Assembly (NCBI RefSeq): GCF_009862265.1
Contig: NZ_WWGX01000012.1
Location: forward strand, 62,176-126,175
Source of the DNA: Streptomyces sp. SID8352
GTDB lineage: Bacteria > Actinomycetota > Actinomycetes > Streptomycetales > Streptomycetaceae
Reading direction: 5' to 3'
DNA length: 64,000 nucleotides
Every line of letters starts with the position of its first letter. Position 1 is the first letter of the stretch. Shown here in pieces: positions 1-10,416 of this stretch. A program made the position numbers and the translations under genes. Under the pieces are notes generated by a model. The model worked only from the letters and a program-made list of their open reading frames with translations, did no database searches and was not told where the DNA came from.

Positions 1-691
1 CCGCGGCCAGCCTCTCCACGGCGGGGCCCGCCCCGGCGGCGTGCGCGCCGCCGCCCACCACGACGAGGGGGCGCCGGGCGCGTTCCACCAGCGCTGCGGC
101 GTGCCGCAGTTGCTCCTCGGCGGGCGCCTGGAGCGGACGGGGGACCGCGGGGGCGGCGGGGCGCGGGGCGCTGTCGGCAGGCCCGGGCGCGCCGCCCGCG
201 GCGACGTCGGCGGGCACCTCGATGACGGCGATCCCGGGGCGGGGGCCGGTGGACTGCCACACGGCCGACTCGACCGCCCAGCGGAGCTGTTCACCGGTGG
301 CCAGCACGTGGTACCAGACGGCGAACTGCCCGAGCAGCTCCCGCTGCGACACCTCCTGGAACGCGGCCCTGCCCCGCTGCTCCCGGGCGGTGGCCGTGGT
401 GACGAGTACGGCGGGCAGCCGCAGCGACGCCAGTTCTGCCAGGCCGGTGAGGGCGTTGAGCACCGAAGGGCCGGTGGAGACCTCGATCGCGGCCGGCCGC
501 CGTCCGGTCCGGGTGTAACCGGCCGCCACGCAGCCCAGCATGCGCTGGTCCCGCGGCACGAGGGTGCGGAAGTCCTTGCGCCGGGAGGCCGCGTCGACCA
601 GGCAGGGGAGGTCCGAGGGGAACCCCACCACCGTGCTGACACCGAGGCGGCCGAACTCCGCCGCCATGCAGTCCCAGAACCCGTTTGCCAC
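1..691 (-). CDS. TPP-dependent enzyme, acetolactate-synthase-like (partial, runs off left edge)
   Basis: The visible 230 codons are the N-terminal PYR-type domain and the start of the central domain of a thiamine-diphosphate enzyme. Landmarks in order are VVGFPSDL, AAGYTRTG, STGPSVLNALTGL, FQEVSQREL, PRPGIAVIEVPADV and RPLVVVGGGAHAAG. These line up by eye with the equivalent blocks of IlvB encoded at 55018 in this window. The GTG start at 691 is chosen because AGGGG lies 9 nt upstream; an internal ATG eight codons later has no such site. Where IlvB has the cofactor-activating glutamate (HEQGAG), this protein reads RDQRML. The position is therefore Gln in an ungapped alignment, or Asp with a one-residue shift. 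The gene is the last visible member of a minus-strand run after the 169-aa protein and the ALDH-like protein. Substrate unknown; the family includes carboligases and decarboxylases. Confidence 0.8.
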   Translation of the reverse strand, partial: MANGFWDCMAAEFGRLGVSTVVGFPSDLPCLVDAASRRKDFRTLVPRDQRMLGCVAAGYTRTGRRPAAIEVSTGPSVLNALTGLAELASLRLPAVLVTTATAREQRGRAAFQEVSQRELLGQFAVWYHVLATGEQLRWAVESAVWQSTGPRPGIAVIEVPADVAAGGAPGPADSAPRPAAPAVPRPLQAPAEEQLRHAAALVERARRPLVVVGGGAHAAGAGPAVERLAA

Positions 692-773
692 TGACAGTCG
701 CCCCTTCGGTCTCACGCGTGCGTGCATGGGTTGTGCCGGCCCGTCCCGCGGGTCCCCACCGCGCCCCGCCGGC

Positions 774-1283
774 CTACCGCTCCGGGGAGAGGAGCACTCC
801 GGTCAGATGGAACCGGGATTCCGAGCAACGGACCCGCAGGACCGCGGCACCCTCGGACGGGTCCGCCACCAGGGCGGCACGGGCGGCCCCTTCGGCCGCC
901 TCCAGGTCCTGGGCACCGCAGTGGAAGTAGGCCTCGTGCTCGCCGGTGGCACCTTCCGAGTACGCCATCAGCAGGCGGCTGGGTTCCAGTTCGGTCGAGG
1001 CCGAGGGCCGGATGCGGTACTTCCGTCCCTCGACCCGCCGCTGGTACAGGGCTCCGGCCACGGCGCAGTATTCGGCGACGGCGAAGTGCAGGGGGGTGCG
1101 GCCGGTGAGGCCGGGCAGCCCGGCCAGCACCTCGGCGACGGCCGACGGAGCCTCGCGCCACCACGGGGGCTCGGGGACGCGGGGCGTCCGGGCGGGGGCC
1201 CGGGGGCGTCCGCCCCCGGGCGCCGGGAGGGCTCGGACGACGCTCCGCGACCGGGACGGCCGGTGCCGGCCCGCGCCGGTCAT
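774..1283 (-). CDS. Hypothetical protein, 169 aa, coupled to ALDH-like gene
   Basis: I do not recognise this protein. The first ~45 residues are Arg/Pro-rich and probably disordered. The remainder (about 48-169) looks like one soluble alpha/beta domain with the stretches TGRTPLHFAVAEYC, YRIRPSASTELEP and HEAYFHCGAQDLEAAEG. It has no membrane segment and no signal peptide. The ATG overlaps the TGA of the ALDH-like gene in an ATGA junction, so the two are very likely translationally coupled and functionally linked. The TPP enzyme gene starts 82 bp downstream on the same strand. It could be a partner or accessory subunit of one of these enzymes. The reading frame is supported by the coupling rather than by homology. 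Confidence 0.6.
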   Translation of the reverse strand: MTGAGRHRPSRSRSVVRALPAPGGGRPRAPARTPRVPEPPWWREAPSAVAEVLAGLPGLTGRTPLHFAVAEYCAVAGALYQRRVEGRKYRIRPSASTELEPSRLLMAYSEGATGEHEAYFHCGAQDLEAAEGAARAALVADPSEGAAVLRVRCSESRFHLTGVLLSPER

Positions 1284-2557
1284 CGCGCCACCAGGGGGGT
1301 GCCGACGGCGTCGGCGGCGGGGTGCGGCCCGGCCTCCCTGGACAGCAGCAGGGGACGCGCCGCCACTTCGCCCGCCTGCCAGCGGGCGCTGGCCCGTCTG
1401 CCGTAGCCGCCGAAGGGGCGGTTGCCGTCCTCGGCCTGGAAGGAGGTCCGCGGGCCGCAGTTGACGGAGGTGCCCAGGACGGGGTCGGGCAGGCCGGGCT
1501 CACCGTACACACTGACGTACATTCCGCGTTCGGTCTCCGTCTCGCTGGTGAGCCAGGCGCGGACCTCGGTGGCCTCGTGGTAGCTCGTCAGGCAGATGAC
1601 CGGGGAGAAGAGTTCGGGCGGATGTGTTTCCGAAAGGCATGGGAACTCGACGACGGTCGGTTCCAGCCGAAGGTTCCGCTCATCGACCGTTCCGCCGCTG
1701 AAGACCTTTTCCCGGTGCGTTTCGATGAACGCGGAGGCCGCTTCGAACGCGTCGTTGTAGAACATGGGGGGAATGACGAGCCCGGGCCGCTCCCTGGGCG
1801 CGCGGGGAACCTCGGCGAAGGCATGCGCCAACCGCTCCCTGAGTTCCGGGTATATCGAGGAGTGCGCGATGAGCAGGTCTGGGCAGAGGCAGTCCTGACC
1901 GCCGTTGAAGAGCCGGGACGAGGTGGTCTCGCGGACCACTTCGGCGACATCCGCGAAGGGGCCGGCCACCACGGGGTTGGGTCCGGATCCAAATCCCAGG
2001 ATGGGCACCGCGGAAGGAATCGATTCTCTGATCGCGTGAAGATTCTCGTAGCGTCCCGTGAAGACGACCGTCCGGGCTTCGCGGCACAGTGCGACGAACT
2101 CGCGCTGCGAGACGTCGGCCATGGTCACCGGATTGTGCGGAAGACCCGCGAGGATCCCGTGGAGGGCGAACACCGCCTCGCGTGTCCGGGCCGACGGCCG
2201 GATCAGCACCTCGTCGCTCCACAGTCCGGGCATCAGGCCGAAGAGGACATACGAATAGAGCACGTTGTTCGACGGCAGGAAGGTGCAGACACGGCCACCG
2301 GTGGTGCCCTCGAACTGCCGCATCTCCGCACGGCCGCCGCGCAGTGTGGCGATCGCGGAGTCCAGTTCGGCGACCGCGCTGTCCCGGGTGGCGATCTCCG
2401 TGAGTAATCGGGTGAGATCCTCGGAGCGTTCCAGCAGGAAGTCGGCCCATGTATCGCACAGGAACCCCATGTGGTCCAGATCGGGTTCCGCTTCGACTGT
2501 TCGGCTTCCGGATGACGCGACGTGCAAGAGTTCCCCCTCGGCGGTGGCGTTTCGCAC
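1280..2557 (-). CDS. Aldehyde dehydrogenase superfamily protein, possibly acylating/reductase type; contains a TTA codon
   Basis: The 425-aa protein has the ALDH fold signatures. There is a nucleotide-binding region (LPSNNVLYSYVLFG at 94-107, FTGRYENL at 166-173). The nucleophile block FNGGQDCLCPD carries Cys223, PELFSPVICL places Glu315 at the hydride-transfer position, and PFGGYGRR lies at 381-388. The general-base glutamate of hydrolytic ALDHs (ELGGK block) is replaced by ILGFGSGPNP at 186-195. Loss of that Glu, with a G-rich GxGxGxxP-like turn, resembles CoA-acylating or reductive family members, so an acyl-CoA or acyl-phosphate reductase is an alternative to an aldehyde oxidase. The length is short for the family (~480). 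Leu51 is encoded by TTA (complement 2405-2407), which implies dependence on the bldA tRNA. The GTG start at 2557 lacks a clear ribosome-binding site; Met30 is an alternative. The G+C content is visibly lower than in the flanks. Confidence 0.75.
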   Translation of the reverse strand: MRNATAEGELLHVASSGSRTVEAEPDLDHMGFLCDTWADFLLERSEDLTRLLTEIATRDSAVAELDSAIATLRGGRAEMRQFEGTTGGRVCTFLPSNNVLYSYVLFGLMPGLWSDEVLIRPSARTREAVFALHGILAGLPHNPVTMADVSQREFVALCREARTVVFTGRYENLHAIRESIPSAVPILGFGSGPNPVVAGPFADVAEVVRETTSSRLFNGGQDCLCPDLLIAHSSIYPELRERLAHAFAEVPRAPRERPGLVIPPMFYNDAFEAASAFIETHREKVFSGGTVDERNLRLEPTVVEFPCLSETHPPELFSPVICLTSYHEATEVRAWLTSETETERGMYVSVYGEPGLPDPVLGTSVNCGPRTSFQAEDGNRPFGGYGRRASARWQAGEVAARPLLLSREAGPHPAADAVGTPLVAR

Positions 2558-3418
2558 GTATGGAATGGTTGACCGTTCGGCGGGCCGCAGACGAAACCCG
2601 AAACGGAGCCGGCTGCCTGCTGCGGGGAGTGGGCGGGCGAACCTCGGGCGCCGCGTTCACTGCTGGGGAGGGTGGTCGGGCCCGGGAGGAAAGGGAGTCG
2701 GCGCTGACGGTGCCGCTGGAGTTGGGGCGGCCCGGCAATTCGTCGACACCTCCCCACTTGAATCGGCGAGCTACGTGATCTCCGGCATCAATAGCGTCCA
2801 CAGCGAACATCTGCTTGTCAACGCTCCCTCGGGAAGGGCGTACCGGAAAAGCGCAATGTCCATTATGGGGTAATGGTGTGAACCATTTGCTCTTGCCCGG
2901 TGAGGGACGCTGCGCGGTATAAGGGAAGGGGGCGATGGACCATTCGGATGTTCAAGGGGCGCCCGGGGCGCTGAATGCGGCGGTGCGGTGCCGCTGCGCG
3001 GCCGAGCGGGCCCGCGGTGACAGTTGGCCGAAATCCTGAAGGTGCTTCCCGCTCCTCCCGGGCGTCTGCGGGGAAAGTGGGCTGGTGGCCGGACCGGGGC
3101 CGGTCGGTGCCATGGGGTCCGCGGGGAAACCCGGTCGCGTTCTTGGCCGAAGAACCATGGGGACGGGGCCGGACTTCGCCGTGCGCAACGCGGCACGACT
3201 GCCCCGGCGAAGACATCGCGCCAAGTTTCCGGCCGTCCGGACGGCCTCTTCGGTGTGCGTGGCCGGACGAGTGCGGTGCGGATCGGTTTCTCCTGCGATT
3301 CGGTGGAGGGGGTGCCCCGCCGTGTGCGGCCTCGCCCGGACGGGCCGGGACCGGTCCTGGACGGCGGTCCGCCATGTGCCGGTGGGGAGGGCGGCCGCTC
3401 GCGGCGGCCGCCCGGCGG
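2558..3418. other. Intergenic region, 861 bp, no convincing gene
   Basis: Open frames exist on both strands, but none has both a ribosome-binding site and recognisable protein content. The segment about 2760-2900 is noticeably A+T-richer than its surroundings. It probably holds the promoter of the minus-strand ALDH operon. A 16-bp perfect palindrome lies at 3231-3246. The rest, up to the end of the ABC-F gene, is ordinary GC-rich spacer. Confidence 0.5.
3231..3246. repeat. Perfect 16-bp palindrome
   Basis: GGCCGTCCGGACGGCC is its own reverse complement. It lies about 170 bp beyond the stop of the ABC-F gene and ~670 bp upstream of the ALDH-like gene. It may be an operator or part of a transcription terminator; no T-run follows. 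Confidence 0.5.
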
Positions 3419-5089
3419 TCACACCGGTACCTCGGTGAGTCCGCCGTCGGCCATGTCGAGGCGGCGGGTGACGCGCACCGAGTCGAGCATGCGCCGGTCG
3501 TGGGTGACCAGCAGAAGGGTGCCCGGGTAGGTGCCCAGGGCCGACTCCAGTTGTTCGATGGCGGGCAGGTCGAGATGGTTGGTCGGCTCGTCCAGGACGA
3601 GGAGGTTGACCCCCCGGCCCTGCAGCAGTGCGAGGGCCGCCCGGGTGCGCTCACCGGGGGAGAGCGTGGACGCGGGACGCATGACGTGGTCGGCCGTGAG
3701 GCCGAACTTGGCGAGCAGGGTGCGGACATCGGCCGGACCGGTGTCGGGCGCGGCCGCGCGGAAGGAGTCGAAGAGGGCTGTCGGGCCCTGGAAGAGCGCG
3801 CGCGCCTGATCGACCTCACCGATGACGACGCCCGGGCCGAGCGCCGCCTCGCCCGCGACCAGCGGCAGCCGGCCCAGGAGGGCGGCGAGCAGCGTCGACT
3901 TGCCCGAGCCGTTGGCGCCGGTGACCGCGACCCGGTCGGCCCAGTCGATCCGCAGGGTCACCGGGCCCAGCGTGAAGGCGCCGCGCCGCACCTCGGCCTC
4001 GTTCAGCGAGGCCGCGATCGCGCCGGAGCGCGGCGCCGCGGCGATCCGCATGCGCAACTCCCACTCCTTGCGCGGTTCCTCGACGACATCGAGGCGCTCG
4101 ATGAGCCGTTCGGCCTGTCGCGCCTTGACGGCCTGCCTCTCGCTGGACTCCACGCGGGCCCTGCGGCCGATCTTGTCGTTGTCGCCGGACGCGCGGCGAG
4201 CCCTTCTGACCCCCTTCTCCGCCCAGGCGCGCTGGGTCCTGGCCCGGGCTTCGAGCGCGGACTTCCGGTCGGCGTACTCCTCGTACGCCTCCCGGGCATG
4301 CCGGCGGAGGGCCTCCCGCTCGTCCAGATGGGCGGCGTAGCCACCGCCGTAGAGGGTGACCCGCTGCTGCACCGGGTCGAGTTCGAGGACCCTGGTGACG
4401 GTGTGCGTGAGGAACGCGCGGTCGTGGCTGACGACGACGGCGCCCGCGCGCAGTCCGCGCACGAACTCCTCCAGTCTCTCCAGGCCCCCGAGGTCCAGGT
4501 CGTTGGTCGGCTCGTCGAGGAGGAACACGTCGTAGCGGGACAGCAGGAGTGAGGCGAGTCCCGCGCGGGCGGCCTGGCCGCCGGAGAGCGCGGTCATGGC
4601 CCGACCGGGACCCACGTTCAGGCCGAGTGCGCCCATGACGCGCTCGGCGCGCTCCTCCAGGTCCGCGCCTCCCAGGGCGAGCCATCGCTCCAGGGTCTCC
4701 GCGTACGCGTCGTCCGAGCCCGGCACCCCGTCCGCGAGTTCCCTCGTGGCCCGGTCCATCGCGCTCCGGGCGGCGGCGACGCCGGTACGGCGGGCCAGGA
4801 ACGCCCGGAGCGTCTCGTCCGGCCTGCGCTCGGGCTCCTGCGGCAGATGGCCGACGGTCGCGGTGGCCGGGGACAGCCGTACCGTTCCCCGGTCCGGCGC
4901 TTCCAGACCGGCGAGGAACCTGAGCAGTGTGGACTTCCCGGACCCGTTGGGCCCGACGAGTCCGATGATGTCGCCGGGCGCCACGACGAAGTCCGCCCCC
5001 GAGAACAGGGAACGGCCGCCGCGGTCGGCGGCGAGGCTCCTGGCGACGAGGGTCGCGGACGGAGAGATGGCGTGGCTGCTGATCGTCAT
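3419..5089 (-). CDS. ABC-F family ATP-binding protein, probable ribosomal-protection antibiotic resistance factor
   Basis: The soluble 556-aa protein has two ATPase cassettes and no membrane segment. The first cassette has Walker A GPNGSGKST (46-54), signature LSGGQ (168-172) and Walker B VFLLDEPTND (188-197). Residues ~250-345 form the charged linker typical of ABC-F proteins, which reaches towards the P-site tRNA. The second cassette has GANGSGKST (391-399), LSPGE (476-480) and LLVLDEPTNH (496-505). The length matches the macrolide/lincosamide ABC-F proteins of antibiotic-producing actinomycetes (about 550 aa). Start 5089 is chosen because GAGGA lies just upstream; an in-frame upstream ATG has no ribosome-binding site. 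A short ORF upstream ends on this start codon. A housekeeping translation factor of the EttA type is less likely, because the second signature and linker are those of the resistance branch. Confidence 0.85.
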   Translation of the reverse strand: MTISSHAISPSATLVARSLAADRGGRSLFSGADFVVAPGDIIGLVGPNGSGKSTLLRFLAGLEAPDRGTVRLSPATATVGHLPQEPERRPDETLRAFLARRTGVAAARSAMDRATRELADGVPGSDDAYAETLERWLALGGADLEERAERVMGALGLNVGPGRAMTALSGGQAARAGLASLLLSRYDVFLLDEPTNDLDLGGLERLEEFVRGLRAGAVVVSHDRAFLTHTVTRVLELDPVQQRVTLYGGGYAAHLDEREALRRHAREAYEEYADRKSALEARARTQRAWAEKGVRRARRASGDNDKIGRRARVESSERQAVKARQAERLIERLDVVEEPRKEWELRMRIAAAPRSGAIAASLNEAEVRRGAFTLGPVTLRIDWADRVAVTGANGSGKSTLLAALLGRLPLVAGEAALGPGVVIGEVDQARALFQGPTALFDSFRAAAPDTGPADVRTLLAKFGLTADHVMRPASTLSPGERTRAALALLQGRGVNLLVLDEPTNHLDLPAIEQLESALGTYPGTLLLVTHDRRMLDSVRVTRRLDMADGGLTEVPV

Positions 5090-5145
5090 GAGGTCCTCGC
5101 GAGGGCGAACGCTGTCGGAGATGCGGCGGCGCGGGTGAGCATCAC
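5086..5145 (-). CDS. Candidate leader ORF of the ABC-F gene (18-19 aa)
   Basis: GTG at 5145 or ATG at 5142 opens a short frame encoding MLTRAAASPTAFALARTS from the ATG. Its TGA overlaps the ABC-F ATG (TCATGA). The overlap would couple the two cistrons. Short upstream ORFs that sense ribosome-targeting drugs are known for several ABC-F genes. The weak point is the absence of a clear ribosome-binding site before this ORF. Confidence 0.4.
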   Translation of the reverse strand: MMLTRAAASPTAFALARTS

Positions 5146-5542
5146 GCGATGACCGGACCGACGGGGAGGCGGGCGTGCCGTCCGGCCCGGAGGGTCCGGG
5201 GGAGGGCATGGCGTACCGAGGTCGCGTCCTTTGGGGTCACGGGCAGCGCACGGGTCGGCGTCGCACGTGAGGGACGTGCGGAACGACCGGGCGGCGTGAT
5301 GATCGGAACCTCGGAGCTACAAGGTCCACCTCTGACGGAGACGACAGGACCGCCGACCACCCTAGGCGCTCGGGGCGAAGCGGGGCAAGGACCCGGCCGG
5401 GGAGGAGGGGCCCGGTGCGGCGGCCCGTTCCCCACCCGGTGGAAAGGGAGTTCCCCCCGGGGGGCGGCCAGGGACGCCGGGCCCTGACACTCCTTGGGCG
5501 GGGGCCCGGGGGTTCCGCCGGGGCGGGGGGCGCGGGGCGCGT

Positions 5543-5561
5543 CCTCCGGCGGTGCCGGAGG
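5543..5561 (-). terminator. Hairpin downstream of sdaA
   Basis: An 8-bp perfect stem CCTCCGGC/GCCGGAGG with a 3-nt loop lies about 30 nt beyond the sdaA stop codon. It has no T-run, as is common for Streptomyces terminators. It probably ends the gcvT-gcvH-glyA-sdaA transcript. Confidence 0.5.
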
Positions 5562-5591
5562 GCGCGGGGGCAGCGGCCGGGGCCCGGAGCC

Positions 5592-6959
<1,368 letters not shown>

Positions 6960-7062
6960 GGGGACTCCTCTGAGGCGGGGGTGGTGCGGAGGGGAGGGCG
7001 CGGGGCGCCGGTCCCGCTCGTGGCGGGCCCGGCGCCCCGCACCGTGTGCTGTGCGGCGGTGG

Positions 7063-8325
<1,263 letters not shown>

Positions 8326-8357
8326 GCGTGGGTGACCTCTCAGGACCTCGGGACCGG

Positions 8358-8735
8358 TCAGGCGCCCGCGAACGCGGCGTACTCGTCGGCGGAGAGCAGG
8401 TCGCCCGGCTCGTCCGTGACGCGCACCTTGAACAGCCAGCCGCCCTCGAAGGGGGCCGAGTTCACCAGCGAGGGGTCGCCGACGACGTCCTCGTTGACCT
8501 CGGTGATCTCACCGGAGACGGGGGAGTACAGGTCGGAGACGGACTTGGTCGACTCCAGCTCGCCGCAGGTCTCGCCCGCGGTCACCGAGTCGCCGACCGC
8601 CGGGAGCTGGACGAACACGACGTCACCGAGCGCGTTGGCCGCGTGCTCCGTGATGCCGACCGTCGAGACGCCGTCCTCGGCGGCCGACAGCCACTCGTGC
8701 TCCTTGCTGTAGCGAAGCTGCTGGGGGTTGCTCAT
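8358..8735 (-). CDS. gcvH: Glycine cleavage system H protein
   Basis: The 125-aa lipoyl carrier shuttles the aminomethyl group between the P, T and L proteins. The lipoylated residue is Lys64 in [14 protein letters not shown], the same position as in E. coli GcvH. The start [15 protein letters not shown] follows AGGAG at about 10 nt. It lies 136 bp after gcvT in the same operon. No gcvP is present in the window. In Streptomyces gcvP is normally elsewhere with its own glycine riboswitch. Confidence 0.96.
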   Translation of the reverse strand: MSNPQQLRYSKEHEWLSAAEDGVSTVGITEHAANALGDVVFVQLPAVGDSVTAGETCGELESTKSVSDLYSPVSGEITEVNEDVVGDPSLVNSAPFEGGWLFKVRVTDEPGDLLSADEYAAFAGA

Positions 8736-8871
8736 GGCCTGAATTCTCCTGTACGCGGAAGAGTGCTGGTGAACGGGGTGACCCGACCGGGTATGTCCCC
8801 GGGCGGCGCGGGCGCGCGCGGGCACGGGGGCGGCGGACCGCACGCCCGGGGTGCCCGCCGTCGGCGGGTGG

Positions 8872-9990
8872 CTACTTCTGACGCTGGTAGAACGGGAGCG
8901 CCACGACCTCGTACGGCTCGTGGGTGCCCCGGATGTCCACGCCGACGCCGGGCGTGCCCGGGGCCGCGTGCGCCGCGTCGACGTACGCCATGGCGATCGG
9001 CCGGCCCAGCGTCGGGGACGGCGCGCCGGAGGTGACCTCGCCGACGGTCCGGCCGTCGACGACGACCGCGTACCCGGCGCGCGGGACCCGGCGGCCCTCG
9101 GCGACCAGGCCGACCAGGACCCGGGGCGGCTCGGCGGCCGCCCGCTCGGCGGCCTCGGCCAGCGCGGCGCGGCCGACGAAGTCGCCCTCCTTCTCGAACT
9201 TGACCACTCGGCCGAGCCCGGCGTCGAAGGGGGTCAGCGCGGTGCTCAGCTCGTGCCCGTACAGCGGCATGCCCGCCTCCAGGCGGAGCGTGTCGCGGCA
9301 GGACAGCCCGCAGGGGACGAGTCCGGCGTCCTTCCCGGCCTCGGTGAGCGCCTCCCACACCCGTGCGGCGTGCTCCGGCCGCACGAACAGTTCGAAGCCG
9401 TCCTCGCCGGTGTAGCCGGTGCGGGCGATCAGCGCGGGGACGCCGGCGACGGTGCCGGGGAGCCCGGCATAGTACTTCAGGCCCTTGAGGTCGGCGTCGG
9501 TGAGGCTGCCCAGGATGCCCGCGGACTCCGGGCCCTGCACGGCGAGCAGCGCGTGGGCGTCGCCGTCGTCGCGGACCTCGGCGTCGAAGCCGGCGGCGCG
9601 GGCGGTGAGGGCCTCCAGCACGGCCCCGGCGTTGGAGGCGTTGGCGACGACCAGGTAGTCGGTCTCGCCCAGGCGGTAGACGATCAGGTCGTCCAGGATG
9701 CCGCCGTCCTCGCGGCAGATCATCGTGTAGCGGGCGCGGCCCGGCTTCACGCCGCTGATGTTGCCGACCAGGGCGTGGTCCAGGAGGGCCGCCGCCTGCG
9801 GGCCGGTGACCGCGATCTCACCCATGTGGGAGAGGTCGAACAGCCCGGCCCTGGTGCGCACCGCGATGTGCTCGTCGCGCTCGGAGCCGTAACGCAGGGG
9901 CATGTCCCAGCCCGCGAAGTCGGTCATCGTGGCGCCCAGCGCGCGATGCGTGGCATCGAGCGCGGTGCGGCGGAGTTCGGTACTGCTCAT
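8872..9990 (-). CDS. gcvT: Glycine cleavage system T protein (aminomethyltransferase)
   Basis: The 372-aa tetrahydrofolate-dependent aminomethyltransferase releases ammonia and forms methylene-THF from the H-protein-bound intermediate. Hallmarks are the N-terminal [27 protein letters not shown] and the C-terminal ACT-like GCV_T_C region ending [10 protein letters not shown]. The ATG at 9990 follows GGGAG with 8-nt spacing, and its length equals that of most bacterial GcvT proteins. It is the first gene of the operon; the glycine riboswitch ends only ~35 nt before the start codon. Confidence 0.96.
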   Translation of the reverse strand: MSSTELRRTALDATHRALGATMTDFAGWDMPLRYGSERDEHIAVRTRAGLFDLSHMGEIAVTGPQAAALLDHALVGNISGVKPGRARYTMICREDGGILDDLIVYRLGETDYLVVANASNAGAVLEALTARAAGFDAEVRDDGDAHALLAVQGPESAGILGSLTDADLKGLKYYAGLPGTVAGVPALIARTGYTGEDGFELFVRPEHAARVWEALTEAGKDAGLVPCGLSCRDTLRLEAGMPLYGHELSTALTPFDAGLGRVVKFEKEGDFVGRAALAEAAERAAAEPPRVLVGLVAEGRRVPRAGYAVVVDGRTVGEVTSGAPSPTLGRPIAMAYVDAAHAAPGTPGVGVDIRGTHEPYEVVALPFYQRQK

Positions 9991-10024
9991 CGGTCGTCTC
10001 CCAGGTACAGGACGGCACGGGCGA

Positions 10025-10230
10025 GGTGGTCCTCCCCATCTGTCATCGGAACCTGAGAGGTTCGCCCGGACCACCGGAACACGGCGATCAGGGTTTGCAC
10101 CTTGGGTGGGGCCGCCGGGGCGGCCCGCTTTTCAGATGTGCCTCGCCCGCGCGGTAACGGTGCCTGAGAGATTCAAGGGAGGGACTTGCTCCTTCGGCGC
10201 CCCGGCGACTGCCGGGGACTCTCCCGCGCG
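10025..10230 (-). promoter_or_regulatory. Tandem glycine riboswitch in the gcvT leader
   Basis: Aptamer I spans 10148-10230: CGCGCG arms close it, and it holds the conserved GGGAGAG, CGAAGGAGCAA and CUCUCAGGCA elements. Aptamer II spans 10025-10075: an 8-bp P1 (GGUGGUCC/GGACCACC) encloses GGGCGAACCUCUCAGGUUCC and GACAGAUGGGGA. Aptamer II is short. In Streptomyces such switches turn on glycine-cleavage genes when glycine is abundant, which fits this catabolic operon. Confidence 0.92.
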
Positions 10231-10362
10231 GATTCAAACGGCCGGTATGCAGTTGGCGCCGCCATCATCGCACGCCGGGCGCCCTGGTGGCAGACCGTGA
10301 TCCGTAACCGACCCGTGGCACCGCGCGCACGGAAACGCGAGACTGCCGCATTACCTTCTCTT

Positions 10363-10368
10363 TACACT
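10363..10368 (+). promoter_or_regulatory. Possible -10 box (TACACT) for the P-loop gene
   Basis: TACACT is a good -10 match and lies about 45 nt upstream of the chosen GTG. No convincing -35 is visible 17-18 nt further upstream. Confidence 0.3.
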
Positions 10369-10416
10369 CGGCGGGGTAGGGGACGCGTGAAACGCCCCAG
10401 GGGGAGGACGACCACG

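Noticed and set aside
2863-3819. Minus-strand open frames between the ALDH-like and ABC-F genes
   Set aside because: They overlap the ABC-F 3' end in another frame and encode Arg/Pro-rich noise without ribosome-binding sites.
5090-5209. In-frame 40-codon extension of the ABC-F protein from an upstream ATG
   Set aside because: No ribosome-binding site; the extension is not typical of the family, while GAGGA precedes the ATG at 5089.
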